A DNA stretch of 64,000 bases from Prevotella melaninogenica. Lineage in GTDB: Bacteria > Bacteroidota > Bacteroidia > Bacteroidales > Bacteroidaceae. Below are positions 27,975-36,467 of the stretch, piece by piece (the first letter of the stretch is position 1; each line of letters begins with the position of its first letter). Below the pieces are notes generated by a model that worked only from the letters and a program-made list of their open reading frames with translations, searched no databases and had not been told where the DNA came from. Location of the stretch: the NCBI RefSeq assembly GCF_018127965.1, contig NZ_CP072349.1, forward strand, positions 1 through 64,000, read 5' to 3'. Position numbers and translations under genes: made by a program.

Positions 27975-28991
27975 TTACAGCGTATACAATACCTGTATGA
28001 CGGTCTGACCAACTGCTTGCAACGTATTCTTATCGATATGTTCCATAGTGTCATTGACAGTATGCCATGTTGGACCGAAAGAACTTTGCTGACAATCAGG
28101 ATAGTAAGGAATGATATCAATAGTAGGAATACCTGCAAACTGGTTCACTGGAACATGATCGTCGGTAACCATGCCACCAACAGCATCAGGGAAGTAAGAG
28201 CCGAAACCAGCTCCCTTTGCAGCCTCCCACACACGGTTTACAACATCAGAAGCAAACTGAATAGACATTCCCTCACGATAGAACTGAGCGCCTTCGCCTC
28301 CTACCATATCGAGAAGAATACCGAACTCAGGCTTAACAGCCGTTGGGAAGTTCTTTGCGTAGTATTGTGCACCTAATGCCCAAGAGTCGCCATCGTCTTG
28401 ATAACGAGTCTCCCAACGTGGTATTCCCCAGTCTTCAGCATCAAAACATACGAAGTCAACACCTACTTTTAACTTCTTATCAGCCTGCAACTGACGTGCT
28501 AACTCAAGCATTACAGCCACTCCACTGGCACCATCATTCGCAGCCATAACAGGCTTCTTGTGGTTAGTAGAGTCTGGATCATTGTCTGCCCAAGGACGAC
28601 TATCCCAGTGCGCACAGATTAAGATACGCTTCTTTGCTTCTGGATTAAAACGTGCAATGATATTAGTTGACTTCAAGACCGTACCGTCATAGGCTTTTAG
28701 ATCGGCTTTCTGCTCCTGCACTTCACAGCCATACTCCTTGAATTTCTCTACTATCCACTTGCCACACTTATCATGTGCTGCAGAGTTCATCACACGTGGT
28801 CCGAAGTCACACTGTGCTGCTGTAAAGGCGTATGCAGAGTCGGCATTAAACGTAGGACCGACTGGTTTTGCGGTAGCCACAGTGTCAGTAGCATTATCAG
28901 TGTTGCTTGCTTTCCCCTTACAGCCATAGGCTACGGTTGTGAGGGACACTGCCAAGAGGCAGCCGAAAATGAGTTTTATATTCGTTTTCAT
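27975..28991 (-). CDS. Type II glutaminyl-peptide cyclotransferase (M28-like zinc enzyme), lipoprotein
   Basis: The protein has 338 residues. The N-terminal hydrophobic signal ends in TTVAYGCKGK, a probable lipobox Cys. The M28 fold shows zinc ligands in AANDGASG (Asp), CFDAEDWG (Glu) and FGPTWHTVNDTMEHI (His), with the active-site segment ICAHWDSRPWAD. The CFDAEDWG motif and length match bacterial type II glutaminyl cyclases, as in Porphyromonas and Prevotella intermedia, which turn N-terminal Gln of exported proteins into pyroglutamate. A plain aminopeptidase is the alternative. It is last in a minus-strand run after the Lrp regulator and the C26-M19 fusion. Confidence 0.88.
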   Translation of the reverse strand: MKTNIKLIFGCLLAVSLTTVAYGCKGKASNTDNATDTVATAKPVGPTFNADSAYAFTAAQCDFGPRVMNSAAHDKCGKWIVEKFKEYGCEVQEQKADLKAYDGTVLKSTNIIARFNPEAKKRILICAHWDSRPWADNDPDSTNHKKPVMAANDGASGVAVMLELARQLQADKKLKVGVDFVCFDAEDWGIPRWETRYQDDGDSWALGAQYYAKNFPTAVKPEFGILLDMVGGEGAQFYREGMSIQFASDVVNRVWEAAKGAGFGSYFPDAVGGMVTDDHVPVNQFAGIPTIDIIPYYPDCQQSSFGPTWHTVNDTMEHIDKNTLQAVGQTVIQVLYTL

Positions 28992-29056
28992 TGTTGATTG
29001 TTTTCTTATCCTCTCCCACTCTATCCCAAAGGGTTGGTGAGAAATCTTCTTTCTAC

Positions 29057-30919
29057 TTATTTTCTAACGCTCTGTACCTGTGCCATTACACGCAGCCAGT
29101 TGCCTCCCCATATCTTTTCAATATCTCTTTCGCTATACTTACGACGCAAAAGATGAAGGGTGAAGTTGATCATTTCGCTCGCATCAGCCATACCTCGTAC
29201 GGTTCCGTCACCATCAAAGTCGGTACCAATACCGACATGGTCGATACCCATAATGCTGATAGCATGCTCAAGATGAGCTATCGCATCCATCACTGTTGCC
29301 TCACTACCCTTCTTCAAGAAGCCTTGGTACATTGTGATATGAGCCACACCACCCTTCTTTGCCAATGCTCGCATCTGGTCGTCGGTAAGGTTGCGAGGAA
29401 CGTCACAGAGTGCTTTGCTATTAGAATGACTACATACGATTGGCATCGTACTAATCTCTAACGCATCGTAAAAACTCTTCTCTCCACCGTGGCTTAAGTC
29501 GACCATAATACCGTTACGGTTCATCTCCTTGATGACCTCTTCGCCAAACTTACTTACTCCTCCGTGGGTGTTGCAGCCTCGTGCAGAGTCGCAGATGTCG
29601 TTATCACCATTGTGACAAAGGGTTATATAGGTCACACCACGCTGTGCAAAGTGCTTTACATTCTCAAGCTTATGCTCCAAAGCAAGACCGTTCTCAATAG
29701 CAAACATAATGCTCTTACGTCCCTTGCGCTTATCCTCGTAAAGGTCGGAAGGTGTACGAGCAATACTGATATAGCGTTGGTTCTGCTTAACAATTTCCTC
29801 TATTTTGTCAAAGATAAGGTTGGCATAGACAGCTGGTGAGAGATGCTCCAACGTCTCAATGAGATGAGGATTATAGCGTTTCAAACCTTCAACATCAATC
29901 TTTGATGAGAAAGACTCGCCTATCTTCGGTTGTGGAAGGTAAGCAGCCATCGTCACAGCATCCTGTCTTCCCTCCGTCATCTTATGGAGATCGTAGAGAA
30001 TACGTGAGTCACGCTGATCGAAGTTGACACCTTGTGGGAAGAACATAGGCGTATCACAGTGTGTATCAAGCGTCAAGATGCGCTGATGAAGTTGCTTAGC
30101 AAGGTAGAAGTTATTAGACTGTCCAACCAGCCACTGGAAGATTTTTCCTCCCTCTTCACCCATCCATTCGGGATGCCATTGTACTCCCATGATAGGCTTG
30201 AACTCGCTACTCTCAATGGCTTCAATCACTCCATCAGGCGAAAGTGCTGTCACACGGAAGTGCTTTCCAGCATCTTTCACTGCCTGATGGTGGAAACTAT
30301 TGACCATAAGACGCTCTTCCTTATAGAGCGCATAGAGGACAGATGACTTGTTAAGGGTCACGCTATGCGTAGCTTCACAGCGTTCAGCGTCCTGTGAATG
30401 CTTTAATGTAGCAGCACGATAGGTTGTTACCGTTTTGTCTTTGCTCAGTTTCTTTTCAACCGTTTCCTCCTCTCTTATATATTCATCATAGATATCTTGC
30501 TGTATCTTTCCACCTAAAGCGACAGCAAGGGCTTGCGCTCCACGGCAGATACCAAGGATAGGTAACTGACGATTAAACGCCAAACGGATAAGCATCAGTT
30601 CGGGTAAATCACGCTCAGCATTGATATTATGAAGTTTGGGAGAAGGCTCCTCGCCAAGCCACAGAGGATTGATATCAGCACCACCTGTAAGGAGAAGACC
30701 GTCAAGATGGTCAAGGGTGTTAATAAGCACATCCTTATCAGCCACAGGAGGAATAAGCATTGGGACTCCGCCCGCAGCTACCACCTGCTTATAATAGACA
30801 TTCCTTAACGCAGCATCACCATTCATATAATTGGTAGTGATACCAATTATAGGCTTACGCTTTGCTTCAGGGAACGTTGAATACACCTTATCGAGATGTG
30901 ACTGAAGATCGTATTGCAT
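29057..30919 (-). CDS. Fusion of gamma-glutamyl hydrolase (peptidase C26) and membrane dipeptidase (M19)
   Basis: The protein has 620 residues in one frame and no signal peptide. Residues about 20-270 are a class I glutamine amidotransferase-like hydrolase of the PuuD/C26 group: LLLTGGADINP, nucleophile Cys in LGICRGAQALAVALGG, and His/Glu in GVQWHPEW. Residues about 285-615 are an M19 dipeptidase: zinc motif TLDTHCDTPM, Glu in MFAIENGLAL, VDLSHGGEKS, CSHSNSKALCDVPRNL and GIGTDFDGDG. The first half should cleave gamma-glutamyl bonds and the second dipeptides, so the fusion may degrade gamma-glutamyl peptides in two steps. It lies 40 nt after the Lrp gene and 65 nt before the glutaminyl cyclase. 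Confidence 0.9.
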   Translation of the reverse strand: MQYDLQSHLDKVYSTFPEAKRKPIIGITTNYMNGDAALRNVYYKQVVAAGGVPMLIPPVADKDVLINTLDHLDGLLLTGGADINPLWLGEEPSPKLHNINAERDLPELMLIRLAFNRQLPILGICRGAQALAVALGGKIQQDIYDEYIREEETVEKKLSKDKTVTTYRAATLKHSQDAERCEATHSVTLNKSSVLYALYKEERLMVNSFHHQAVKDAGKHFRVTALSPDGVIEAIESSEFKPIMGVQWHPEWMGEEGGKIFQWLVGQSNNFYLAKQLHQRILTLDTHCDTPMFFPQGVNFDQRDSRILYDLHKMTEGRQDAVTMAAYLPQPKIGESFSSKIDVEGLKRYNPHLIETLEHLSPAVYANLIFDKIEEIVKQNQRYISIARTPSDLYEDKRKGRKSIMFAIENGLALEHKLENVKHFAQRGVTYITLCHNGDNDICDSARGCNTHGGVSKFGEEVIKEMNRNGIMVDLSHGGEKSFYDALEISTMPIVCSHSNSKALCDVPRNLTDDQMRALAKKGGVAHITMYQGFLKKGSEATVMDAIAHLEHAISIMGIDHVGIGTDFDGDGTVRGMADASEMINFTLHLLRRKYSERDIEKIWGGNWLRVMAQVQSVRK

Positions 30920-30959
30920 TCTTATTCTTTTTTAAAAGATTGGTTTGTCGTTGACTTCT

Positions 30960-31427
30960 TTAGAGCAATTCTTCTGCTATAGGTATCTCACGCTTGATAC
31001 TTTGCTCAAGAGAAATAAGTGTTTCGGTTGATACAACACCAGAGATACCTTGCAACTGGTTGTTAAGAAGATCCATCAACTGCTCGTTGTCTTTTGCATA
31101 AAGCTTCACAAGCATTGTATAAGGACCTGTTGTAAAATGACATTCAACCACCTCTGGAATAGCACTGATACGTTCAACAACCTTCTTATACATAGAGCCA
31201 CGCTCGAGGTTTAGTCCCACATAGGTGCAGGTTGTATAACCTAAACTCTTAGGATTAACGTCGAAACCACTACCTGTTATGACTCCATTCTCTATGAGAT
31301 GTTGTACGCGCTGATGAATAGCTGCACGTGAAACGCCACACTGGGCAGCAACATCCTTGAAAGGCATACGAGCATTCTGCGAGAGGATACCCAATATTTT
31401 CTTGTCCAAACGATCTACTTTTTCCAT
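30960..31427 (-). CDS. Lrp/AsnC family transcriptional regulator
   Basis: The protein has 155 residues. The N-terminal winged helix (DRLDKKILGILSQNARMPFKDVAAQCGVSRAAIHQRVQHLIENGVITG, about 5-55) and a C-terminal RAM ligand-binding domain (CTYVGLNLERGSMYKKVVERISAIPEVVECHFTTGPYTMLVKLYAKDNEQL) match Lrp/AsnC at normal length. These proteins sense amino acids. It is the first gene of a likely operon with the C26-M19 fusion and the glutaminyl cyclase, which suggests amino-acid or peptide control of that operon. The promoter TACTTTTG is at 31487-31494. Confidence 0.95.
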   Translation of the reverse strand: MEKVDRLDKKILGILSQNARMPFKDVAAQCGVSRAAIHQRVQHLIENGVITGSGFDVNPKSLGYTTCTYVGLNLERGSMYKKVVERISAIPEVVECHFTTGPYTMLVKLYAKDNEQLMDLLNNQLQGISGVVSTETLISLEQSIKREIPIAEELL

Positions 31428-31486
31428 GTTCTACGGTTGATATTATTTATTAATTCTATGTTTCTAAAACTTTAATTGATGACGAG

Positions 31487-31494
31487 CAAAAGTA
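31487..31494 (-). promoter_or_regulatory. -7 box TACTTTTG for the Lrp operon
   Basis: A minus-strand TAnnTTTG match 60 nt before the Lrp start codon. Confidence 0.5.
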
Positions 31495-31532
31495 GGGAAT
31501 AATTATGGAACAGACAACAAAATGACATAAAA

Positions 31533-31558
31533 AATGCGCCACTTGGGCGCATTTTGTT
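31533..31558 (-). terminator. Terminator of the 31599 FKBP gene
   Basis: AAAATGCGCC-ACTT-GGGCGCATTTT hairpin with A/T runs on both sides. It separates the FKBP gene from the Lrp operon. Confidence 0.85.
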
Positions 31559-31598
31559 TTTATTTTAAGCAAGAGAACAGTATTTCACTGCTTTCTTC

Positions 31599-32600
31599 TT
31601 ACTTTTTTACATTCTTCTTTGCCTTCTGAACAGGAGCCTTCTTGGCTGGGACGAGCTTTGCAGCATCAATCGTCTTTGACTCCTTTTCTGGTGCAGCCTC
31701 AATGCCCTTCAACTCAAGAGTGAAGATAAGTGTTGAGAAAGGACCGATGTCACGACCTGCACCACGCTCTTTGTATGCGAGATGCTGTGGGATAACAATC
31801 TCCCACTTTGAGCCTACTGGCATCATCTGCAACGCCTCAGTCCAACCCTTAATGAGTCCACCAACATTGAAGGTATCGAACTCTACGCCATGACGTGAAG
31901 TTGCATCGAAGACCTTTCCATCAATGGTCTTACCCTCATAGATAACCTGAACACGGTCGGTTGCTGTTGGAATAGCTCCATCACCCTTCTTAATGATACG
32001 ATACTGAAGACCATCAGCCAATGTTACAACGCCCTCTTTCTTCTTATTCTCAGCCAAGTAAGCTTCATTCTTAGCCTTTATCTCAGCATCTTTCTGTGCT
32101 TTCAACTCTACTTCTTTCTTCTCGAAGATTTGCTCAGCAGTAGCCTGCTTGAGGACAGTAGAATCCTTTGCCAAAGCTGCTACAAAGCCCTTGTAAAGCA
32201 AATCTGGGTTAATTGGAGCCGATGTGCCTTCGAACTTAGATGCAATATTAGGCAACATGGTCTTGTCTACTTGTGAACTGATAAGCAATCCTGCTACGTA
32301 AGCAGCAAAAGCAGAGTCTTTACGATTAGCAATACCCTGACGCAAGCCACGCAGGAAGTCTGGCATCTGTGCAGGAGTAACACCAAACTGATTTGCAAGA
32401 TAGTCGTCCAAGCCACGCGTCATAGACATACCTGCAGCATAGCTCAATGTATCAGAAGGTGAAGTCAGTACTACTGCACCTTCTTTACATTCTACAGAAC
32501 ACTTCGCATTCTGCTTTCCTTTCTTCTTACTCTGTGCACTTGCAGTATTGAAGACTGAACCTGCTGCAACGAGCAGAGCCAGCATTAAAAGTTTCTTCAT
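31599..32600 (-). CDS. FKBP-type peptidyl-prolyl isomerase, exported
   Basis: The protein has 333 residues with a signal peptide (MKKLLMLALLVAAGSVFNTASA). An FKBP_N dimerisation region (LSYAAGMSMTRGLDDYLANQFG.., about 50-190) and a helical linker come next. The FKBP domain (about 195-300) has ATDRVQVIYEGKTIDGKVFDATSRHG, GLIKGWTEALQMMPVGSKWEIVIPQHLAYKERGAGRDIGPFSTLIFTLEL. The tail is Lys/Ala-rich. It should assist folding in the periplasm. It is the third of three consecutive FKBP genes. Confidence 0.94.
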   Translation of the reverse strand: MKKLLMLALLVAAGSVFNTASAQSKKKGKQNAKCSVECKEGAVVLTSPSDTLSYAAGMSMTRGLDDYLANQFGVTPAQMPDFLRGLRQGIANRKDSAFAAYVAGLLISSQVDKTMLPNIASKFEGTSAPINPDLLYKGFVAALAKDSTVLKQATAEQIFEKKEVELKAQKDAEIKAKNEAYLAENKKKEGVVTLADGLQYRIIKKGDGAIPTATDRVQVIYEGKTIDGKVFDATSRHGVEFDTFNVGGLIKGWTEALQMMPVGSKWEIVIPQHLAYKERGAGRDIGPFSTLIFTLELKGIEAAPEKESKTIDAAKLVPAKKAPVQKAKKNVKK

Positions 32601-32658
32601 TGTTTTGTCGTTTTTAAAGAAAAGGTTTTTCTATATTAAAAAGGATGTAGATTCGATG

Positions 32659-32702
32659 ATTACTAAGCTTTAAGAAGCATATTACTAAGCTTTAAGAAGT
32701 AT
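32659..32702. repeat. Direct repeat ATTACTAAGCTTTAAGAAG (two copies)
   Basis: Two adjacent copies of about 20 bp differ mainly at their last positions. They lie upstream of the 31599 FKBP gene. Confidence 0.55.
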
Positions 32703-32743
32703 GTATGTGTCTTCCTTTCCTATAAGACAAGAGTATCATTACT

Positions 32744-32850
32744 GAATTATTCTCATGAAAATAAAGAATTACTTTCATGAGAATAAATATTTATTTTCAC
32801 GACAATAAAGATTTTCTTTCATGAAAATAATTCGCTATCATCGTGAAAAT
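32744..32850. repeat. Family E TTTTCATGAAAATAA palindrome cluster, locus 1
   Basis: Four or five degenerate copies of TTYTCATGARAATAA (some reading TTTTCACGACAATAA) alternate along about 100 bp, between two FKBP genes. A second cluster is at 52768. Confidence 0.6.
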
Positions 32851-32918
32851 GGATTACAGCTGATGCTCTTCCATATAAGAAAGGAAGACTCATCGAACCA
32901 TTATCAAGCCTTAGTTGA

Positions 32919-33845
32919 TTACATACCTGGCTTACCCTGTGGCATAGCAGACATACCCTGAGGCATACCTGGCTGACCCTCTGGAGCCTTCTCAATACCG
33001 AGTAACTCAACAGTAAAGATAAGTGTTGAGAATGGCTTGAGGTCTGGACTTGGCTGCTCAGCACCGTAACCAGCTGTATAAGGAATTGTAATCTCCCACT
33101 TAGCACCAACAGGCATCTTAGTCAAAGCCTCAGTGAAACCTGGGATAACACCACCTACAGGCATTGTTGCACCATCACGCTGGTCGAAAACCTTACCATC
33201 GATAGTCTTACCTACATAGTTAATCTTAACAACATCAGAAGCCTTTGGTGTAGCACCAGAGCCAGCCTTGAGCTCCTTAACCTGTACACCCTGACCGATA
33301 GTCTTCACACCTTCCTTCTTAGCATTGGCTGCCATGTAAGCGTCACTCTTCTTCTTATTAGCGCCATAAGTCTTCTCAGCGGTCTTCATCTGAATAGCCT
33401 TTGAAGTCTTCTGCTCAACTTCACGAGCCTGCTCTACAGTCATCTTCTGACCATGACCCTTTGCACTTGCTGCGAAACCAGCGAGGAAGTTAGCCAAAGA
33501 AACAGACTTTGTAGAGTCCTCACCAAAGATCTGACGGTTGATCTGATTCTTGATAATCATGTTCATCTGCATACCTACGCCGATACCAGCATTGTAAGCA
33601 GCACGCTTCTTATCATCAGCATTCTGCGCACCGTCGTTCATACCCTTGATAAACTCATCGATGTAAGCTGTATCAATCTGCATCTGCTGGAGATACTGCT
33701 TTACACTCTGACCCTGATCAATACCGAAAGCATAGCTCAAAGAGTCAACATCAGACTTCAAATCCTCCTTTGGAGCTGAGTTACCACAAGCTGTGAAGCC
33801 TGCAGCTGCGATAGCCATAGCGGCTAAAAAATAAATTTTCTTCAT
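32919..33845 (-). CDS. FKBP-type peptidyl-prolyl isomerase lipoprotein
   Basis: The protein has 308 residues. A lipoprotein signal (MKKIYFLAAMAIAAAGFTACGNS) is followed by an FKBP_N region (SYAFGIDQGQSVKQYLQQMQIDTAYIDEFIKGMNDG..) and an FKBP domain (DVVKINYVGKTIDGKVFDQRDGATMPVGGVIPGFTEALTKMPVGAKWEITIPYTAGYG..PFSTLIFTVELLGI). The C-terminus has a short Gly/Pro/Met/Gln repeat (GMPQGMSAMPQGKPGM). It should be anchored in the envelope. It is the middle gene of the three-FKBP run. Confidence 0.94.
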   Translation of the reverse strand: MKKIYFLAAMAIAAAGFTACGNSAPKEDLKSDVDSLSYAFGIDQGQSVKQYLQQMQIDTAYIDEFIKGMNDGAQNADDKKRAAYNAGIGVGMQMNMIIKNQINRQIFGEDSTKSVSLANFLAGFAASAKGHGQKMTVEQAREVEQKTSKAIQMKTAEKTYGANKKKSDAYMAANAKKEGVKTIGQGVQVKELKAGSGATPKASDVVKINYVGKTIDGKVFDQRDGATMPVGGVIPGFTEALTKMPVGAKWEITIPYTAGYGAEQPSPDLKPFSTLIFTVELLGIEKAPEGQPGMPQGMSAMPQGKPGM

Positions 33846-33934
33846 TATTTTAATTGTTTAGTTTCTTAAGCAATATTATTAGCGTAGGCGATGATGAGCG
33901 TATATTGCAGTCTATTATCGCCTACACACCTTTC

Positions 33935-34540
33935 TTACTTTACCTCTATCAACTCTACGTCGAATACAAGTGCTGCGAATGGAGGTATCTGTGCACCAGC
34001 ACCACGCTCACCATATGCAAGGTTATAAGGGATGAAGAAGCGATACTTAGCACCTTCCTGCATAAGCTGCACACCCTCTGTCCAACCTGCGATAACCTGA
34101 TTCAAGCCGAAAGTAGCAGGCTGATTGCGCTTATAAGAGCTGTCAAAAACAGTACCATCAATCAGTGTTCCTTCATAATGACACACTACTTGGTCTGTAG
34201 CTGAAGGCTTCTTACCATTGCCCTCTTTCAATACCTGATACTGTAAACCTGAAGGTAAGGTTACAACACCATCCTTCTTACCGTTCTCTGCAAGGAAAGC
34301 TTCACCAGCAGCCTTTGCTACCTTACCAGCCTCAGCGGCTGCAGCCTGCTGCTTAGCCTCCTGCTCTTGGAAGAAGTTTTGTACGAGAGTCTGTGCTTCT
34401 GCATTGTCAACTTTCAGTTCTGAACCTGAAATAACATCCTTGATAGCCTGTGCGAAGTCGTCAATATTCAGTTCCTTTGCGCCCATTCCTGCGAGCTGTG
34501 AACCGATACCGATTCCCAGTGCATAGCTTAATTTGTCCAT
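33935..34540 (-). CDS. FKBP-type peptidyl-prolyl isomerase, cytoplasmic
   Basis: The protein has 201 residues with no signal peptide (starts MDKLSYALGIGIGSQLAGMG). An FKBP_N segment, a long Ala/Gln-rich helix (QEQEAKQQAAAAEAGKVAKAAGEAFLAENG), then the FKBP core (DQVVCHYEGTLIDGTVFDSSYKRNQPATFGLNQVIAGWTEGVQLMQEGAKYRFFIPYNLAYGERGAGAQIPPFAALVFDVELIEV). It is first of the three FKBP genes, with a promoter at 34573-34580. It resembles FklB. Confidence 0.94.
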   Translation of the reverse strand: MDKLSYALGIGIGSQLAGMGAKELNIDDFAQAIKDVISGSELKVDNAEAQTLVQNFFQEQEAKQQAAAAEAGKVAKAAGEAFLAENGKKDGVVTLPSGLQYQVLKEGNGKKPSATDQVVCHYEGTLIDGTVFDSSYKRNQPATFGLNQVIAGWTEGVQLMQEGAKYRFFIPYNLAYGERGAGAQIPPFAALVFDVELIEVK

Positions 34541-34572
34541 TATCGTTCTTAATATTATTAATAATTAATGTG

Positions 34573-34580
34573 CAAAGATA
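34573..34580 (-). promoter_or_regulatory. -7 box TATCTTTG for the cytoplasmic FKBP gene
   Basis: A minus-strand TAnnTTTG match 33 nt before the start codon. Confidence 0.5.
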
Positions 34581-34796
34581 CTATTTTTAAGGTATAGTTT
34601 TGCATTAATCGGATTAAAATTACTAAATTTGTCAAAGAGAATGGAGGATTACTGTGCAAGTTAAAGGTATCGACAAAAAACAAGAAGTAGATTATAAGAA
34701 CTTCTTTTGTCCGAAACTCTATTTGCAAGTGTTTTGAAATTAATGCCTATAACCTCGTCTATCTCCTTCAAACCTCAACTCATAAAAGACAGACGT

Positions 34797-35489
34797 ATGA
34801 AGAAAATCGTATTCTTAACAGGTGCTGGAATGTCCGTAGAGAGTGGCTTCAAGACCTTTCGCGGCAATGATGGATTATGGGAGGATTATCCTGTTGAACA
34901 GGTAGCAACGCACGAAGGCTGGGTAGCCAACCCCACACTCGTCAACAACTTCTACAACAATCTACGCAAAAAGCTCTATGCAGCCAAGCCTAACGAGGGT
35001 CATCGCCTTATCAAGGAACTTGAGAAAGACTATGATGTGACGGTGATTACGCAAAATGTTGACGACCTTCACGAGAAAGCTGGCTCTTTAAAGGTCATCC
35101 ATCTACATGGAGAACTGACAAAGGTATGCTCAAGTAAGACTCCTTACGACAGCCGATACATACAGGAACTACCTAAAGACAACTGCGAAGTAGCCCCTGG
35201 AGCATTGGCTGAAGACGGTAGTCTATTGCGTCCTTTCATTGTCTTCTTCGGTGAATCAGTCCCAATGATAGAACCAGCTGCAGAGGTTGTGGCACAAGCA
35301 GACATCCTTGTTATCATCGGAACGTCGCTGGTTGTTTACCCTGCTGCGGGTCTTGTGCAATACACCCGACCAGGAACTCCTATCTATCTGATTGACCCTG
35401 ACGATACGCCCGCACATGCTTCTGGACGATTAACACATATCAAAAAGGGTGCAAGCGAGGGTATGAAAGAGTTGATTAAGCTATTGTAA
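34797..35489 (+). CDS. Sir2-family NAD-dependent protein deacylase, zinc cysteines reduced
   Basis: From the ATG at 34797 the protein has 230 residues and starts MKKIVFLTGAGMSVESGFKTFRGNDGLW; the 30-codon upstream extension does not look like sirtuin. Rossmann motifs GAGMSVESG and ITQNVDDLHEKAG, and catalytic His in IHLHGEL, are all present. Between LTKVCSSKTPYD and LRPFIVFFGESVP only two Cys remain, not the two CxxC pairs of zinc-binding sirtuins, as seen in some Bacteroidota sirtuins. The YxxR acyl-specificity motif of CobB/SIRT5 reads FYNNLRK, with Arg one position later. Deacylation is likely; the acyl preference is open. Confidence 0.88.
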   Translation: MKKIVFLTGAGMSVESGFKTFRGNDGLWEDYPVEQVATHEGWVANPTLVNNFYNNLRKKLYAAKPNEGHRLIKELEKDYDVTVITQNVDDLHEKAGSLKVIHLHGELTKVCSSKTPYDSRYIQELPKDNCEVAPGALAEDGSLLRPFIVFFGESVPMIEPAAEVVAQADILVIIGTSLVVYPAAGLVQYTRPGTPIYLIDPDDTPAHASGRLTHIKKGASEGMKELIKLL

Positions 35490-35647
35490 AAAGCTGATTA
35501 TAGCATTATAAGGAACTGATTACATCGCATTCACACATAGAAATAAATTCCTATTCATAATAAACAGAGAACATATAAACTACCAAGTTTTCATTCCCTA
35601 TATTCTCATAGGGGCAAAAACGAAAGCATATATCAATAAATAAACAA

Positions 35648-36262
35648 ATGAAGAAACTATTTTCACTCCTCTTCTTAGCCCTCATGACATTGCCAATCAT
35701 GGCTCAGAAGAATGTTTACAAGTTTAGTGTAAAGGACGGAAACGAGCATACCGTCAAGTTGAAGGACTATAAGGGTAAGGTTCTGCTCATCGTTAATACA
35801 GCGACAAAATGTGGATTTACACCACAGTATGAGGCATTACAAAAACTCTATGAAACCTATAAGAACCAAGGACTTGTCATCCTTGACTTCCCTTGTAATC
35901 AGTTTGGCGCACAGGCTCCGGGCTCTTTCCGTGACATTCACACTTTCTGTACAGGCAACTATGGTACGACTTTCCCACAGTTTGCAAAGATTAATGTCAA
36001 TGGTCGTAACGAATCACCGCTTTACACTTACCTAAAGGCTCAACAGCCATTCAAGGGCTTTGACATGAATAGCAACATCGGTAAGTTCCTCGATGAGAAG
36101 TTCCGTGCAGAGAATCCTGACTACGCCAAAGATCCAAGTATCAAATGGAACTTCACAAAGTTCCTCATTGACAGACAGGGACACGTCATTGATCGCTTTG
36201 AACCAACAGCTGATATGAAAGACGTTGAGGCTGGTATCAAGGCGGCACTAAAGATGAAGTAA
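35648..36262 (+). CDS. Glutathione peroxidase-family thiol peroxidase, exported
   Basis: The protein has 204 residues with a signal peptide (MKKLFSLLFLALMTLPIMAQ). The GPx fold has peroxidatic Cys55 in NTATKCGFTPQY, Gln in DFPCNQFG and Trp in IKWNFTKFLIDRQGHVIDRF. There is Cys rather than selenocysteine, so it probably uses thioredoxin-like reductants in the periplasm. It lies 158 nt after the sirtuin gene. Confidence 0.93.
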   Translation: MKKLFSLLFLALMTLPIMAQKNVYKFSVKDGNEHTVKLKDYKGKVLLIVNTATKCGFTPQYEALQKLYETYKNQGLVILDFPCNQFGAQAPGSFRDIHTFCTGNYGTTFPQFAKINVNGRNESPLYTYLKAQQPFKGFDMNSNIGKFLDEKFRAENPDYAKDPSIKWNFTKFLIDRQGHVIDRFEPTADMKDVEAGIKAALKMK

Positions 36263-36275
36263 AAGCTAAGAGAGC

Positions 36276-36411
36276 AATTAGCCCTATTGGGCTAATGAGC
36301 CTTATTAGGCTAATAAAGTAATAAGCCCTATTAGACTAATGAGCCTAATAAGGCTAATAAAGCAATAAGCCCTATTGGGCTAATAAGCCTAATAAGGCTA
36401 ATAAGCCCAAT
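36276..36411. repeat. Family D GGCTAATAA repeat array, locus 2 (longest)
   Basis: About 15 degenerate 9-mers alternate GGCTAATAA, GCCTAATAA and GCCCTATTGGGCTAAT. A higher-order unit of about 50 bp (AAAGTAATAAGCCCTATT.. / AAAGCAATAAGCCCTATT..) is repeated twice. It lies between two convergent genes. Confidence 0.7.
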
Positions 36412-36422
36412 CCCCACAAACC

Positions 36423-36460
36423 AAAGCCGGCTAACACGCAACCACGTGTCAGCCAGCTTT
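36423..36460 (-). terminator. Terminator of the YitT-family gene
   Basis: Imperfect stem AAAGCCGGCTAACACG / CGTGTCAGCCAGCTTT, 8 nt from the stop codon. Confidence 0.65.
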
Positions 36461-36467
36461 GTTATCT

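Noticed and set aside
27930-28376. 148-codon plus-strand ORF over the glutaminyl cyclase
   Set aside because: Antisense shadow that also covers the terminator.
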